A DNA stretch of 64,000 bases, taken from assembly GCA_020086605.1 (NCBI GenBank), contig JACBWW010000002.1:22557405-22621404 (forward strand). Direction: 5' to 3'. How positions within the stretch are numbered: the stretch's first letter is position 1; each line of letters starts with the position of its first letter. Shown piece by piece: positions 29,001 to 42,399 of the stretch. The translations under genes and the position numbers were made by a program. This DNA comes from Lanius collurio (Eukaryota; Chordata; Aves; Passeriformes; Laniidae). The notes under the pieces are model-generated. The model did no database searches and was not told the origin of the DNA. It saw only the letters and a program-made list of their open reading frames with translations.

Positions 29001-32000
29001 ATGCCAGAAATTATTTTATATATGTACAAAGCTGTTATTTTCATCAGCTCTCACCCCTTAACATTTGCTTCACTACTTTATTAATAAAAATGGACTTAGT
29101 ATGTGCAGTTCCCATTACAGCTCCCTATGCTCCCCTATTTATACTTTTCATAATTTTCAAAAATTACAAAACTATCACATCTTCTTTTCAGTTCCCATTT
29201 AAGATTTCTTTAGTCACAGCAGTAATTTTCATCTGTTTGAACAGAGATTAAAAATTCACGGACTAATTTCAGGAACATTGCAGAAAATTTATTAGGGCAA
29301 CATACCATGTACTGCAGTTTCAAACTTTAAAGACTCAGCATTGAACTTTTATAATAAAAGCTTTAATAATCAAATATAGGAAGTCGTACATATATATATA
29401 ATATATTGTCTATTAGTGTTAATGTGCAATCTAATTTGCCTTAAAAACTATTGGTTACCAAAAAATTTAATAATGATGAAAATAAATGTGTCTTAAAATA
29501 CAGCCTTAAAAGGGTGAACTTAAGATTGGTCTTTCAAGTTCAGCCTTCTATTTCACTGTTTCCTTTTGATTTTTCAGACCTAGAATTGTATCAAAATTTA
29601 AAAGTCAAGTACATAGGCAGGCAGTTTGAGTTCATTTAGAATTAATTTCTTTTGAGAAATATGGTGTTGTTCCTACTACCCCCTAGTTATAAGGAGCAAT
29701 CAATAATCTGCAGAAGTCTCAGCTGCTGAGGCTTCAGTGCTCACCACTGAAAAATCTAGCTCATTACCTCTTAGCTATATTTGCTGCTTAGCTATGTAGC
29801 CTCTGCAGGGCTAATGAGTAAAAAGCAGTCAAGACTTATTTCAGCCATAAAGTCAAAGATCTGACTGAATGCACACAAATAGATGTCATGCTGAGGAAGA
29901 AGACACCATCATTACCCAGCCACTTTTCTGAGTAGAACCCCACTATAAAATACATCTACCCATTTATCAATCTTCATGTTTAAGAGTTTAGTTAAAAGTC
30001 TGAGCTTGTTTTGCTTTGCCTTTTGTTAATAAAGCAAACAGTTCATGTTTCAGGTTTAATGTTCGTAAATAAAAGAGACAAAAATCACAAAATCACCCTA
30101 AAAACTAAGACACTTATTCCAGTTTTCCCAAACACAGAACAACATAATTTCCTGTGAAGCTCAGCCTAAATATCAAGCAGCTTGAAGCAAATCAACTAGA
30201 ACTAATTTTTTTGCCATGTTAGCAACTGTACTTGCAAGTACTCGTAGCACTTGAGAAGGCCATGTAGATGAACCAGACCAAAAAGCATCAATGAACACTT
30301 TTAATTGCAGTGGCACTTGAGTTGTCACAATCATGAAGATTATTTTGTGACCCACTGCTAACAGTGAGAAGGTGATTGTTTCCCTTGAGGAAGCTAACAG
30401 GCACAGAGTTGCTCCTTCTCACTGCTCTGATGTAGTGTCTCTTCCTGCCTTCCCTTCCACAGGGGGAGCACCGACAGGACAGGAGGACCCAGTATTCAAT
30501 ACGAACTGGTTGAAAGCTTCAGCAGTTTAGCACAGTAAATATTTTTTCTCCCACTTCCCATAGTGGCAGAAATCAATACAGTTGACTAATAGAAAGTCTC
30601 TCCTTCTTCAAATTTTCTAAAGCAGAAATTTCAGGGAATTAACCTTCAAAATGTTTCTTCTTTGCATTTTTTTGTGCTTTCTTTATCTCTACAAGAAAAG
30701 AACACAGTTCGTGTCACTGTTCTTGGAAGTGATTGACAAGCGCTCCTTTTCTGCCCACAGGCCAGGAGAAAATGTAATCTGGAGCTATTTTAAGATCATT
30801 AGTAAATGTTTTTAGCAGAGTAACTCAAAATAAATGCAGATGTGCACATTCAAAATAAGAGACTTGAAAGGCCATAAACTCCCACAAAGCTGATCAAAGT
30901 TACTTAAAATAAGCCAGTTTCAAAACATACAGATTTTGACTTTTGAATGCTACTCCTCATAAAAGTTGCAGACCAAATACAAAGTTCTGATTTTCTTAGA
31001 AAAAGGGTGTTTTTTCCAAACAGGCAGAGGGCACAGCTTTAGTTGCTTGCTTTCTGAAATTTTTGCTAGTGTAAAAAATGAGGGTGCTGTACATTATCCT
31101 TATTGCTAAAATGAAAAGAAAAACTTCCCTGATTGGTGGCTGAAGTTAATGGGAATTGATAAATTACTTTACATCCCAATGGACATGAAATCTCCAAAGA
31201 TTTAGATTCCAATTGAACAAGAAATTACTTCTGCAACTCAGTCAGAAAACTGTGGGGTTTTTTAATATTATCAGAACGTGACAAAAATCAGAAAATTCAT
31301 ATCTTTGTGACTGCAAGATGTGAATGCACAAATCACAAACATTCCATTTAGAGAATTGTGATTTATGAGTGTTGCCTCTGCTTTCACAACACTAATTTAA
31401 AATTTAGGAATCTTTTGGATGCTGGGAAGCAGCTTCCCAGTGCTGACAGCAGCAGCATCTGGAAGGCACAGAGGAAGGGATAATGTCAAAAGACCTCCTT
31501 CAGCTAAACAAGCCCTATTTTCACACTTCCCCAGGCACACCTTGCTCTCAAAGGTACTCTGAGCTCTCAGATGGTTAGTTAATACACCATGCTAAGCACA
31601 AATCTACTGACTCAAGCTAAGACTCTTCTCCTTTTTATGTCCCTCTATTTGGAAACTTCATCAACAAACACTTCCAAACAGACATTTAGAGGAACTTGTA
31701 GCTGATGTGTTTGCTCTACCCCAGGAGGTGGGGTGGAGGACCACAGGCTGGTGTTTGCTCCAGCAGTGCAGCACTCCGACCCAAGCTCCACGTTTAGCAG
31801 ACTAATACAAATGAGCTTCCATCAGAAAAAGCAGTTTCTGAGTGGCATCTGAAAGAGCTCACAGAGAAACTGCCCTCTCCCCTGGAGGCATTTGCCCTTC
31901 AAACACCTAGGGTGAGCAACATGGAGGCTGTGAGTGCTATTACACTTCATCTCCCCCAGTTATAAATAGCAGCCACAGTGAGATGTGTCCTCAGCCAGCC

Positions 32001-35000
32001 GAGAGATTGCACCCGTCCCTCCTGGCTGGGGCCAGTGCTGCCATGCTCCTCCAGCATTTTCTCACCTCCCAGCTGCACACCACACCACTAGAGAGCAAGG
32101 TGACACGTGGCAATGCTGACAAAAAGGCTGAACTGCACATCTCTGACCAGTGCTCTGCCTCTCACGCTTCTCTCTGCCCCTCTCCATTTCAAGGCCTTGG
32201 TGTTCCCCACACATCCCAAGTCGCCCCACAGATGGAACTCTACCCTGTGGGAGCCTCTGCCAGTACAGCCCACAGCATGGCCTGGCTGAGTTTCTGCTGG
32301 AGTGAGGCTTGCACTGGGAATGATCTAATTTAGGAATGTGGCACAGAGTTCAGATACTCATCCAGAGTTTAAGAAGCAAATGAACTTTTTATTCTGCCAA
32401 ATTTGGCTAGATCTTGTAGTCCTTACTTGGGAAATTCACCTCAAACATTTGGTTTTAAGGAGATTTTTAGCTTAGGAGGCAAAAAAACCAAACACCTCAA
32501 CTGTAAGATGCAAAAAATTCATTTTTCTTTGAAATTCTCGTGAGATTTCTGGTTGGTTTGGTCCAAATGACAAGAAAAATTTCAATGTGCATTTACCCTT
32601 CTGCTTCCAGTCACAACCTGGAGCCTCAAATATTGAGCTAAGTGTCAATGAAAAATATCTGGGAAAAACTAAAAAGAATACAGAAAAAGATCCCAAGCAC
32701 TGGACAAACATGACAAAACCTCACTTTATCCCTGGATTTAAAAAAACATTAAAAGCATGCTCTCTCATCCTTCTGTAAGAGATGTGTGTTTTAAATGTGT
32801 ATGTTACATAAACAAGAACAGCATCTGCAACACCACATGCACAGAAAGTTCTCTCTTTTGACTACATTAAGAGCCTGTTTAGTTTGAAATAGCTACAGTC
32901 AGCAAATGCTGCCAGTGATGGTACCTGTCCCAACGCAGAGGGTATTGCTGCAGTGCACGTTCTTTGCAACGAGTGGAGGCTCTTTATGAGAAAGCTGGCC
33001 ACTTTCTCTCCAGCAGTAACAAGCTCAATAGCCATCTAATTATCTACAGTAAGAATGTAAATGCCTACTTCCCACCACAGCCAAGAGATACCATTTTATT
33101 TCTGGCTCATCTAGCCTTTCAGTCTGCTGTGTCCCTGAGGATAATTATGCCTGAACTCAGGGAAACTATTTATTTTACACTGCAGATAGTCTATCAAATA
33201 CTTCACACAAAAACTCACTTAAAAGGATAAAAAACACTCCCTGAGGAACTGAATATATTTTCAGTCTTCTAGTCATTTCCAGCAGGTGACATATCTGAAA
33301 TCACAGATCCTCCCCTCGGTAACTAGGTGAGAGCAAATTAGCATCATTTTGAACTGGGGAAGATGCACCAAGGCAGCCTCCAAGGAGCAGGTTCTATTTG
33401 TTGAAAACAAACCTGATTTGCTCAGTTTTGCCTCCCCACAAATACTACACTAGAAAGGTGTTTTACAGGGCAAGCCCCCATCATCATTGGGAAATGGCAT
33501 GGTTTTTACCTCCCCAGGAGAGGAAAAATAAACATGACAGTTTGCAGCTACCACAGGGTAGTGGCTGCAAAGTAAACTCTCTCAGCAGAAGTTCCCCCCA
33601 AGGCTCCTTTCAATATTCCATGACTAGCTACACCCAAATGCATCTCCCAAAGGATCAAAGTACAGTTTCCTTTCAGTTGATAGAAGGCACTGAGTGGTTG
33701 CTATCAGTTTGCAGTTACAGTCCTTTAGCCTCCACTACTTGCAGAAATAAATACTGAAGTTTTTCCTGATGCAGTGATTGTCTGTGCCACCAGGGCTTTA
33801 TTTTGGCCATAGACGCCCACAGTGTTTTTCTGATGGAAAAAAATATCTTGTTCAGACCCCATTAGAAGAGTGAACGCAGGTCTTGCAGCTATTTGGCAAG
33901 TCTCTAACCATGCAAATAGAGATGTACTGGTCCAGCAAATAGGACTAGGGATATAAAGAGGATAAACCCATCTAGAGCTAAGTTCTAGGTGTAAACTACA
34001 GGCATGTCCTGATTTCCATATTTGGAGAAATAAAGTACCTCTAACACATTTTAAAATTAAAGGAATTAAAGGACTAGCACAGCTACCTCTATCTGAGTCT
34101 TCTCCTGCACACCCTTGTGCACTAAATTCTTCGGAATGAGAAATTAGAGAAAAGCCCTTCATGCATTTTGGTGGAAGACTGTGTCCTCTAGAATATGCAG
34201 AAGTACTTGCCCCTTACAAATAAAACAAGGTAATTCTGAAAGCCTTGCATGGTTTTCAGCACTTACTAAGGAAAAAATCCTAATTAAGGACTGAATAATG
34301 GTATGGAGCTGAGACATGTTCCTACCAATCCATCAGGCTAACTGGCTGTGATATGCTGTCTGGATAATAAATGTCACTTAGTGCTCATTAACATGTCCTT
34401 CATTAGAACCTATGTAGAGAGGGCAGAAATAAGAACTGTGCAAAACAGTGCATAAAGCTGACAACATTCTGGACACCATGGTGCAGGTAAGGTGACATGC
34501 TAGCTCCATGGGAGTTTTCCCTGGCTTTCCTGTGAACACTGGAATTTTCACTCTTAAACAGCAAGTCCAGCACAAGACCACATTTCCAGCCTGATAAATT
34601 GTGACCAACTGGAGAACACAGAGGTTTCAGTATTCATGTTGACCTACTATAGACAGATCTGCACAAACAATGCCTCTAGTTTTTCTAAACTCCCATTAAT
34701 CTCCATGGAAATTATTCCAAAATATGAATTCTTTATGGCAAAGCCTTTGCCCTCCCTCTGATCTCAGGAACTAATCCCTACTCCTCCCTGCCTCCTGTTT
34801 GGGAATTCATGGCTTAAGGAGGTCATTAAAAAAATGCAGAAAAAACAAACAAACCAGAGAGAAATTAGAAAAGGCCTGATTGCATTGTTTACAAGACATT
34901 TCTTCACCTTTGGCAGTGTGAGAAATTGCCTCCCTCTGTGTATGCATGGCAAAGAGCACATGCTTCTTTTGAAAGGGACTGCCACCACGAGCAAAACCTG

Positions 35001-36009
35001 AGTCCCAGTTTGGATTTTTTTCCATCTTTATAATGGAAAATTTCCATTGGTATCCATCCTCATTAAGGGCTGGATAAGGAGATGGGGCCAGGATACCCTC
35101 TTTGCAACACTTTACAGATGGCCGGTCTTTCACAAGTCCCCACAAACACAGAACCACTTTGGCTGAGGGGAAAGAAACTTCAGATGCAACTGTGGGGAGG
35201 AACAGAAAAATTCTCAAAATGGCTTTGCCATTGGAGAGACCCTAACACAAAACCTGCATCTTAGGTACCTGCACACCTCAGAAGACATAAGTTTACAGTC
35301 TCTCTGTCCCTCAATTTCACTGTTTTTCCCTGTATTGTAAAAGGTCTTTCCCTCCTAAACCCACAATGACAGGACTTCATTAACTGAGATCTGACGAAGG
35401 GCTTTAATGAAGACAAATGTGTTAAGTTGCCAAATATTATACTTACATGCACATTAAGCTATTAACAACAAAGACAGAAGCTAGGAAGGCCTGGCATAAA
35501 CGTGTTGAACTTATCATACTTTCCAGACCAAAGTGAAGTAGACACACTCAACAAGGCATGTCTCCATAGCAGCAAGAAGAGGATTGCATTAAATGTCATA
35601 TTTATCTAGACTTCACCATGAACTAGCAAGGGAGAAACAGGCCCACATGAAAACAGCAGAGTCTCTAACAATTACAATATATTAGACTCCTTAACAATAT
35701 TGAAACCTCTGATGCTAAAGTTTTTCTACATTTTACTTAATTCTCTTTAACCTCATGGGAATCTGAGATCAGGAAAACAAAAGGATGAAGCATCTGCCTT
35801 CTGCAGCTTTCTGCAGCATGCACATGAATACAAGGACAAATATTGTCAGATGCACTTGACAGCTGTAAAAGCAACAGATTCTTTCCAGTCAGCTCCTAGA
35901 TAAGGAAAAGAAGACAGTTGCCCCTGGGTCATAGGCAAGGAAGCAGTGATGCTTTCAGAAATTCCCCTAGGCTGAATTTCAGCAAATATCTCCTTCATGT
36001 GTGAGGTGA

Positions 36010-36055
36010 GTTTTTCCATTTTCCAGCAGAAACTGAGAGCAAAGCAAATGAATAG
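36010..36055 (-). mobile_element. Possible MIR-like SINE core, antisense
   Basis: The stretch 'ttccattttccagcagaaac' followed by 'tgagagcaaagcaaatgaa' resembles the antisense MIR block that normally reads 'ccattttacagatgaggaaa' then 'ctgaggcacagagaggttaa'. The match is short and only moderate, and no flanking MIR sequence can be followed confidently. It may be coincidence. Confidence 0.25.
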
Positions 36056-37360
36056 GACCTCTTAAAATAAAATGTGTGGGCACAGGCATTAGCACCCTGC
36101 TTTTGAAACTGGGCAGATGAGGAAGAGGGCTGGATGAGGTCTGGGACTGGGTTTTGCAGAAATGAAGGGTGTGTTTGAAAGCTGTCAAAGGTATGAAAAA
36201 TGGCCTCAGGGGGTTAGGAAGGAGTAAAGACTGGTAAATTTTGCATATTTTGGTTTAAGATATTCCAGAGTGCTCATCTGAGGCCCTGCATAATCTAAGA
36301 CTATCTGTTTCCTGGAGACAGGTCGTATATAGCTATATTAAAAAATTACATAGCACAGTAAGTACCTGAGAACTTGCTTTTAAACAAATACATAACAGTC
36401 ATCCCACTGCTAAAATCTTTATACTGACCTATCTTGAGCCATATACATGCATTTTATAAAATGTCTATCACTTGCTTTAAATCACAGCAATTTTTAAATT
36501 TCTTACTACAATTCCTCCATGTTCACATATCATTACCATCAATGAAGACTTTCCAAAGATGAACAGGGTGAAAGCTCTGCTGATTGCACACAGAGATAAA
36601 GAACTGGTAATATATTTAATAATTGTTTTAGAAAGCAAACAAATGCATTACAATATCTTTGAGTGCATGTGCCTAAAGCAAAGTACATTCAAGGAAAAGC
36701 TGTTGAATAAGAGCATTATGCTTTTCAAATTTTTCTCTAACTTAATTAAGGCTTACATTTTCCCTTCAGTTTTCACAAGAAGAATACCTTTTTAATTACT
36801 GTATGTGACCTTTTTATATTTTAGCCTGAGTATGAAATATCTGGATCAACGGAAAGTAATTTAAAGCAGCCTGAATAAATACATGCTCATCTGAAGGAGA
36901 AAGAACATGAAACTTGCAGTCTAACTTCAGCAGCTCTTGAAACTACCATCTCACATAGATGGTCTACAACATTAAGGAGACCTGAGGAGAGGGACCTGCA
37001 CTTGCATGAAGAGCGGAACTCTGCCCTCTAATTGGTAGCATGGAGGGTCACACACACGCATTTCTTGAAGGCTTTTTCCTCTTCCATAGTACCCCTTCCA
37101 CAAATTAAGTTAGAGCTTTTCATGGTTCTGGGGTGACAAAGCCCAGGGCATGTAGCAATTCAAAGATTTGTGCACCACAAAATCTTGTCTACCACAGGAA
37201 TTTCCACCAGCTTTTCCTCTGAGTTTTCCTTTGTCCTGCCTAATCTGCACTCACTGAAAAAGAAACAAATAAATGGATAAATAAGCAAGCAAGACTGTTC
37301 AGCCACTTACACACAACAAGTAAGGTTTGGTGTGGACTCCAAGAGCAGCTGCTGAGATAA

Positions 37361-37470
37361 GGTCGCATTTAACAAAAGCAAGAGAACAGAAATTTGAAAA
37401 TCTCCAAACATCTTGGGTCGCATTTAACAAAAGCAAGAGAACAGAAATTTGAAAATCTCCAAACATCTTG
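37361..37470. repeat. Perfect 55-bp tandem duplication
   Basis: The 55 bases at 37,361-37,415 are repeated without a single difference at 37,416-37,470. Each unit begins GGTCGCATTT and ends AAACATCTTG. After the second copy the sequence diverges (GTTC against GGTC). The unit is not low complexity. Complete identity in otherwise neutral-looking DNA points to a very recent duplication, a polymorphic indel or an assembly artefact. It falls inside a 69-codon open frame with no recognisable product. Confidence 0.97.
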
Positions 37471-39588
37471 GTTCAATGAAACACACAAATGCCAAGTAGG
37501 TTATCAGCCTGCAGTCATACCACACTCTTTCCCCTCCTTTCATTCTGCACTGAAGGGTAACTGCCTGGTCAGGATTACTGGACCTGAGGTACTGAAAGCT
37601 TAAGATAAATTGAAAAGCATGTCTTGGATGACTATTGTGAAAATACATTCTTCTACGTGAGAACAGCACATTTTAATTACAAATAATAATAAATCAGAGC
37701 CAGGTGAACATTACTCACCAAGAGCAGAAAATACAAAACTCCTGAATTACAACTGCATAAACAGTGCATAAGGATCCAGGGTAAGTTGCAGTCAAAAAGT
37801 CTTCTGCTTTAAAGAATTAAACCTTTAAAAAAATCACTTAGCATCTCTAACAAGAATAATGCAGTTTTTATGTCATGATGGAGCAGAGAGTGCAGCAGGA
37901 CATGACCATACCTAGCCAGGCTATCTTCATTTTTTAGGCACTGCAGAATTTCTCAGAATTGACTCACTAGACAAATTAACTCTTTGTAATCAATACTGCA
38001 CTGTGAATTTATGCTTTCTTTGCATATTTAATATTTAGTTAGAATTTAATTTGAGAGAAGAAAATAGTCTGCCACACTCAGCTTGTTAGTCTTATCTAGG
38101 CCTTTAATTGCAACTTTGTAATCTATAAATGATAAAGTCTGAATCATGTAATCCATATGGAAGCATAAATGTTACTCAAAACACAAAGAAAAAAAGAAAA
38201 GCTATTTCCCCGATCTTGCTAGAGGAATGTCATTAAACAGAAGTTAAAAAAAGCTAATCTCAGATCAGAAACTATTTAATTAGGGACACAGACGTCTACA
38301 GTTTTCTGTTGGATTGTGAAGCATGGTTGAAGGCAGAAGACATACAGCTTCTTTAAGCAGCATCTGTATATACACACTTACACATGCATTTGTACCAGAC
38401 AATATTAAGGAATCCCTCAGTAAGTATTTAAATTAAAGAATGCTGACCCATGCTAGGTTTGCTCACACAGCAGAAGTGCCACAGAGGCCTCTCAGGCTAC
38501 ACTGCCTACCCATAACTGATGCCACCCAAGGTATCCAGTGCCCGCATCACTTGAATATTGCGACAAAATGAGAAGTAACTGCTCCAGAGTGTGTGCACAA
38601 GGTAACAGAACGGGGAATCTTTAGCCATTGTTGCGAGCGTGGAAATCCCTTTCTCGGTGTCTGTCTCCCGCTCCCACTTCCTCCTGGCCCTCACTCTCCT
38701 GCAGCCCTGACTCAGTGTTGCTTGCCCAGCTGATTTTGTGAGGCCATGTGCCAATGTGCAACACAAATCCTCATCACTGTGCTAGATTAACAGCAGTACA
38801 CAAGTAAACTGATTTTAGCTTTAGTAATCCCAAGGTCGCACTGGCTGGCACCCCCACAAAGGTGGGGAGAAAGATACTTAACACAGAACTCCCATTAAGG
38901 TCAATGTTTGTGAAACAATGTTGTTACACACACAAGAATGGGTCTTCAAAGGCCGTAACAACCCACAGCTGCACATAGGTGTGAGCAAATTTTGTATCAA
39001 GGCAACTAGACAAGTGAGGCCACATTTCTCATTGATAGCTTTTCACTATAATTAATTTAAAAAGTTAAAAATAAAATCCCTAAAATTGCTATCAGAAATT
39101 ATCAAACCACTCACAGTACACAAATACCTTGACTATCTAGAACAAGATCGTCTGGGCTGCCATGGGTTCAACATGTAAAACTCATGTCCCAGAAAAACTG
39201 AACCCCATGGGAAATAATGTTCCCTAAAATATCCTTAAGCTTCAAATAACCTACTTGTGGGGAAAAGCTTCTATTGCATTCTGCACCAAGGACAGAAAGG
39301 ATCATGACTCTGATTCTGAATAATCTTCTTCTTGACTCTGAAGAATAGGTCTATTTGTGGTAATACAAAACACCTGTTCTCTTTGCCATACCTACAAACA
39401 AGCTGAAATTCTGCTGAATTAAAACGTTTTTGACAATTAACACATGGTCCATACATAGAGAAAGTGGTACTTGAGGTGTACTGGCAGAGGGAGGTATAAA
39501 TAGAGTGGAATGTTTAGAATGGTATGTCAATATTTCCAATTAGACTGAATCTGAAAATCAAATGTGATGCATTTAGAGAATTTAGAAA
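37471..39588. other. Non-coding stretch with two candidate regulatory segments
   Basis: I found no gene or transposon. The region about 37,960-38,170 is AT-rich, not low complexity, and carries many homeodomain-type TAAT and AATTA cores. The region about 38,520-38,720 keeps more CpG dinucleotides than its surroundings. Both are described separately as candidates only. Confidence 0.55.
38520..38720. promoter_or_regulatory. CpG-retaining segment with AP-1-like site (candidate)
   Basis: This segment holds at least seven CpG dinucleotides (for example cccgcat, ttgcgac, aacgggg, ttgcgagcgtgg, ctcggt, cccgct) in DNA where CpG is otherwise rare. It ends with a long pyrimidine tract running into CTCCTGCAG (to 38,704) and then CCTGACTCAG, which contains the AP-1 consensus TGACTCA. 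The pyrimidine tract plus CAG would also serve as a plus-strand splice acceptor. The minus strand has an 86-codon open frame (38,506-38,766) that I do not recognise. Retained CpG can mark unmethylated regulatory DNA or simply chance, so this is a weak inference. Confidence 0.25.
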
Positions 39589-39605
39589 TTTTTTTTTTTT
39601 TTTTT
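39589..39605. repeat. Homopolymer T17
   Basis: A run of 17 T lies just upstream of the MIR-like fragment. On the minus strand it is a poly-A tract, but no retroposed gene or SINE can be seen next to it in that orientation. It is most simply a mononucleotide microsatellite. Confidence 0.9.
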
Positions 39606-39625
39606 AGTGACTACATTTTGTTATT

Positions 39626-39720
39626 GGGATTCAGGTGACTGATCCCAATTCTAGCTTCAACACCACTTCAAAATATGAATTTGGGCAAGTCACTTCACTA
39701 ATTTTATATTGCATCAGAAA
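39626..39720 (+). mobile_element. MIR-like core SINE fragment
   Basis: The order of motifs matches the MIR family. A decayed 'gattcaggtgactgatccca' block resembles the MIR 'ggttcgaatccca' (B-box derived) segment. It is followed by 'ctagcttcaacaccactt', then 'gaatttgggcaagtcacttc', which is close to the MIR 'gaccttgggcaagtcactta' core. MIR elements spread in early amniotes and survive in birds only as scattered, strongly diverged copies. The 3' part (normally 'cctcagtttcctcatctgta') is barely recognisable. No activity is expected. The ends are approximate. Confidence 0.65.
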
Positions 39721-42399
39721 TGACAAGCATTTCTCCTTTCAGCAGAACACTTAATGATGTCCCCAAGGAAACATACCAATGTTTCTACTTACTTGATTTA
39801 ATTCTGTGATGTAGACTGTGATACAGTGGAAGACCAAAGGTGTATGCCAAAGTTGCCTTTCTTGATCGAGGTAGCTCTATGGGAAGAGGACAAGCAGTTT
39901 CAGAAAAGGTCTGTTCTGAGTGGCCTCACAAGGGTATTAGTCACACTGATGACTCAGAAAAGGTAGCTCTGATTAAAGCTATTGGCAGCCAAACAAAATA
40001 TGAGTAAGGCCAGTTTCTGAGCACTTTACCATATAGCATTGTTAATGGCTTCTATTTTATATTAAAAGCTTCTACTCAGCAGGAAGTGATACACTGGAGG
40101 CAATGTCAAAGTTTTTAGTGGTTGGCAAGCCAACAGCAATGTTATGTTACATACAAATCATCTGATGTAGTTTTAACCATCTTTTCTAATGGCTGAGATA
40201 GCTCTCCAGACATCAAGCTAATAAAAATGACATGGTGATATTCAACAAGCCTGAGCAATTGACAGGCATGCAGAATATAACTTTTGATGAGATTGTTTTA
40301 GTTCAAGGTAATCACAGCCATTTCAGTCTCAATCTCTGCAGAAAATCATGAAACTTGTAACCTGTATGCTCCAGGCAGCCCTATCTAAACCCACATACGT
40401 CCTCCACCCTCCATTCTGACTCCATTTTGGCCTGTTACCCATGCACCACATAGATCTATGATCTTCTTGGCAATAATCAAAGCAAACAAACTGAACAAAT
40501 GAACAATCAAAGAGCAGCACATAGATGGATGTCCTTCCACAAATGACAGGTCTATCTGCTTAACTGTATAAAGTTTATTAGGTGCCTTGCAAAGAGCCAT
40601 TTCAATCTCTTGGTCAGATTTTCCTCATCTCCACCCTGCCCTCTTTGAGGAAGGAGTGGGAGGGGGCTGAGGAGAGATGGCTGTAGGGAGTAACAAGAAG
40701 AAAATGGCAAGACAGTACTAACACATGAATTTTCCAGGACTTTCCTTAATCCTTGGCATTAGGTTGCAGGATCTATGCTGATGTAGGAATAAGATCATGT
40801 CAGTTTGATGGTGTCCTGGCAAGGGACCATAATAACGGGTCACCCCTTAATTCTTTCAGATTTGTCAAAAACTCCAAATATCATTCTAAGAGGCTCTGCT
40901 GACATCTGGGAGCTGCAGGAGCATGGAGAAGTACCAAAGTGACTCATCAACTGCCCAGGGAGATCTGCATCACACCGTTGCAAGGAGCGCTGAGTACGGT
41001 GTGTGCTGCACAGTGTGAGACAAGCATGGAGCAGTTACTCGTGAAAGCTGGTCAGACAGAGGTGAAAACCACTGACTGCCAAAACCAGTTTGCCTCATTT
41101 AAAGGAGATGTGAGTAAATCTTTTTAGTGCCTTGCTTTTATAAGCTGAAAAGTGTGTCAGACATCAGTGAGCTGGGCAGATTTGACCAGTGCAGGAAAGA
41201 AGGGATGATAGGTTTATGATATTGCCAACGCCATCACCAAGATAAATAAAAATGCTGTTTCATCACATGTTTAAGGCCACTGTGCATGAAGCAAAATAAT
41301 TACAAATATATTGAGTTATTGTGAAGAGTGCAATGTGTTAGTACTCACCAATAAACTCCAGCTCTTATGGTATATTGGACCTATGTCCAGGACATGCAAG
41401 AACGGTGATTATAGTGCACAGGCTGGACCACAAAAAATGCCAGGGCACATTGGAGGATTATTCCTAAAAGGTGGGAACCCAGTCCAAAGATACCAAGTAC
41501 AGTGCTCTTAACTATCAGCTAAGTCCCTGTGCAGAGGTAGGACAAATTTGGCTGAAATGTGAGCTGTAACCTCACAATTAAAGACATGGTCAAAGAGACA
41601 CAAGACCCAAGTTCAGGTAGTTGTAAGAAAAACAAGTTACTGGACATTATTTGGAATCATGTCTCGTGGGAGAGAAGCAATACATTTATCCTGAAGCACT
41701 GACCAGGTGCAAGAATTATAGGGTATAGGGAGAAGTCAAGGTCTCCAGTCTTTTTCAAGTGCTTTCAGTAATGAAGTGATTATGTCCAGCCAGATCCTTG
41801 CAATGGCTGTCTTCTGCATTGTATCATTCCCTGGGGGTCATGTTGGAGTCCAAAGGTCTCTCAGCCGAGGTGTGAGACAGCTGTGTATCCATCTGTGGGG
41901 CCTCAATCCACAGAAAGGCATGAGGAGCCAGGAGGGGTAAGGGCAAAATGCTGCCCTTAGGTGGGGGAATATGGGAGGGACTGGCTAGGAGGGCAGCAAC
42001 AGCACACAAAGGGATGGGCAAACACAAAAAAAAAGAGCCCCCAGGTGTGGCTCAGGCACAGGATGGGGTGCTGCAGTGGGTAAAATAAAACCTTGTTGTG
42101 GAACAAGCAGAAAGGCTGTGGTAGTAGGATATGAGAAAAAGTTCATCTCCCTGCAGCACTGCCCCAGGTATGATGTCCTCCCCAAAGAAACAGCTGGGTC
42201 CATTTTCATGCCTCAATAAAGACACATGCCAAAACAAGGAAATTGAAAATAAGGTGAACAGTCAGAGGTCTAGAAACAATGCCCTGTGAGAAGAAAGAGG
42301 AGGATGGTGATGGTTTAGCATAGGGAACAGATGATCTAAGAAGGACATGATAATGCTTTTCTAGAGGCTGATTCTAAGAACCAGCTAATAAACATTTTT
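39721..42399. other. Non-coding stretch, nothing recognised
   Basis: No exon, RNA gene or identifiable repeat is visible. Open frames are at most about 75 codons and lie on both strands. Confidence 0.6.

Larger units (their letters stand above)
25311..37360. other. Non-coding stretch without recognisable genes
   Basis: No exon or RNA gene could be supported. Open frames reach 140-145 codons (27,176-27,598 plus; 33,725-34,162 minus) but have no domain, no consistent splice context and no coding-like pattern that I can judge. The stretch holds a TA dinucleotide tract at 26.03 kb and a doubtful MIR-like fragment at 36.01 kb. A string at 31,964-31,973 (TTATAAATAG) fits the MEF2 consensus YTAWWWWTAR, but one such match is expected often by chance. 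Confidence 0.6.

Noticed and set aside
31964..31973. MEF2-type site / TATA-like TTATAAATAG
   Set aside because: A single 10-bp match is expected by chance many times in AT-rich DNA, and no linked promoter features were seen.
33725..34162. 145-codon minus-strand open frame
   Set aside because: No recognisable family, and no promoter, splice or conservation evidence available.
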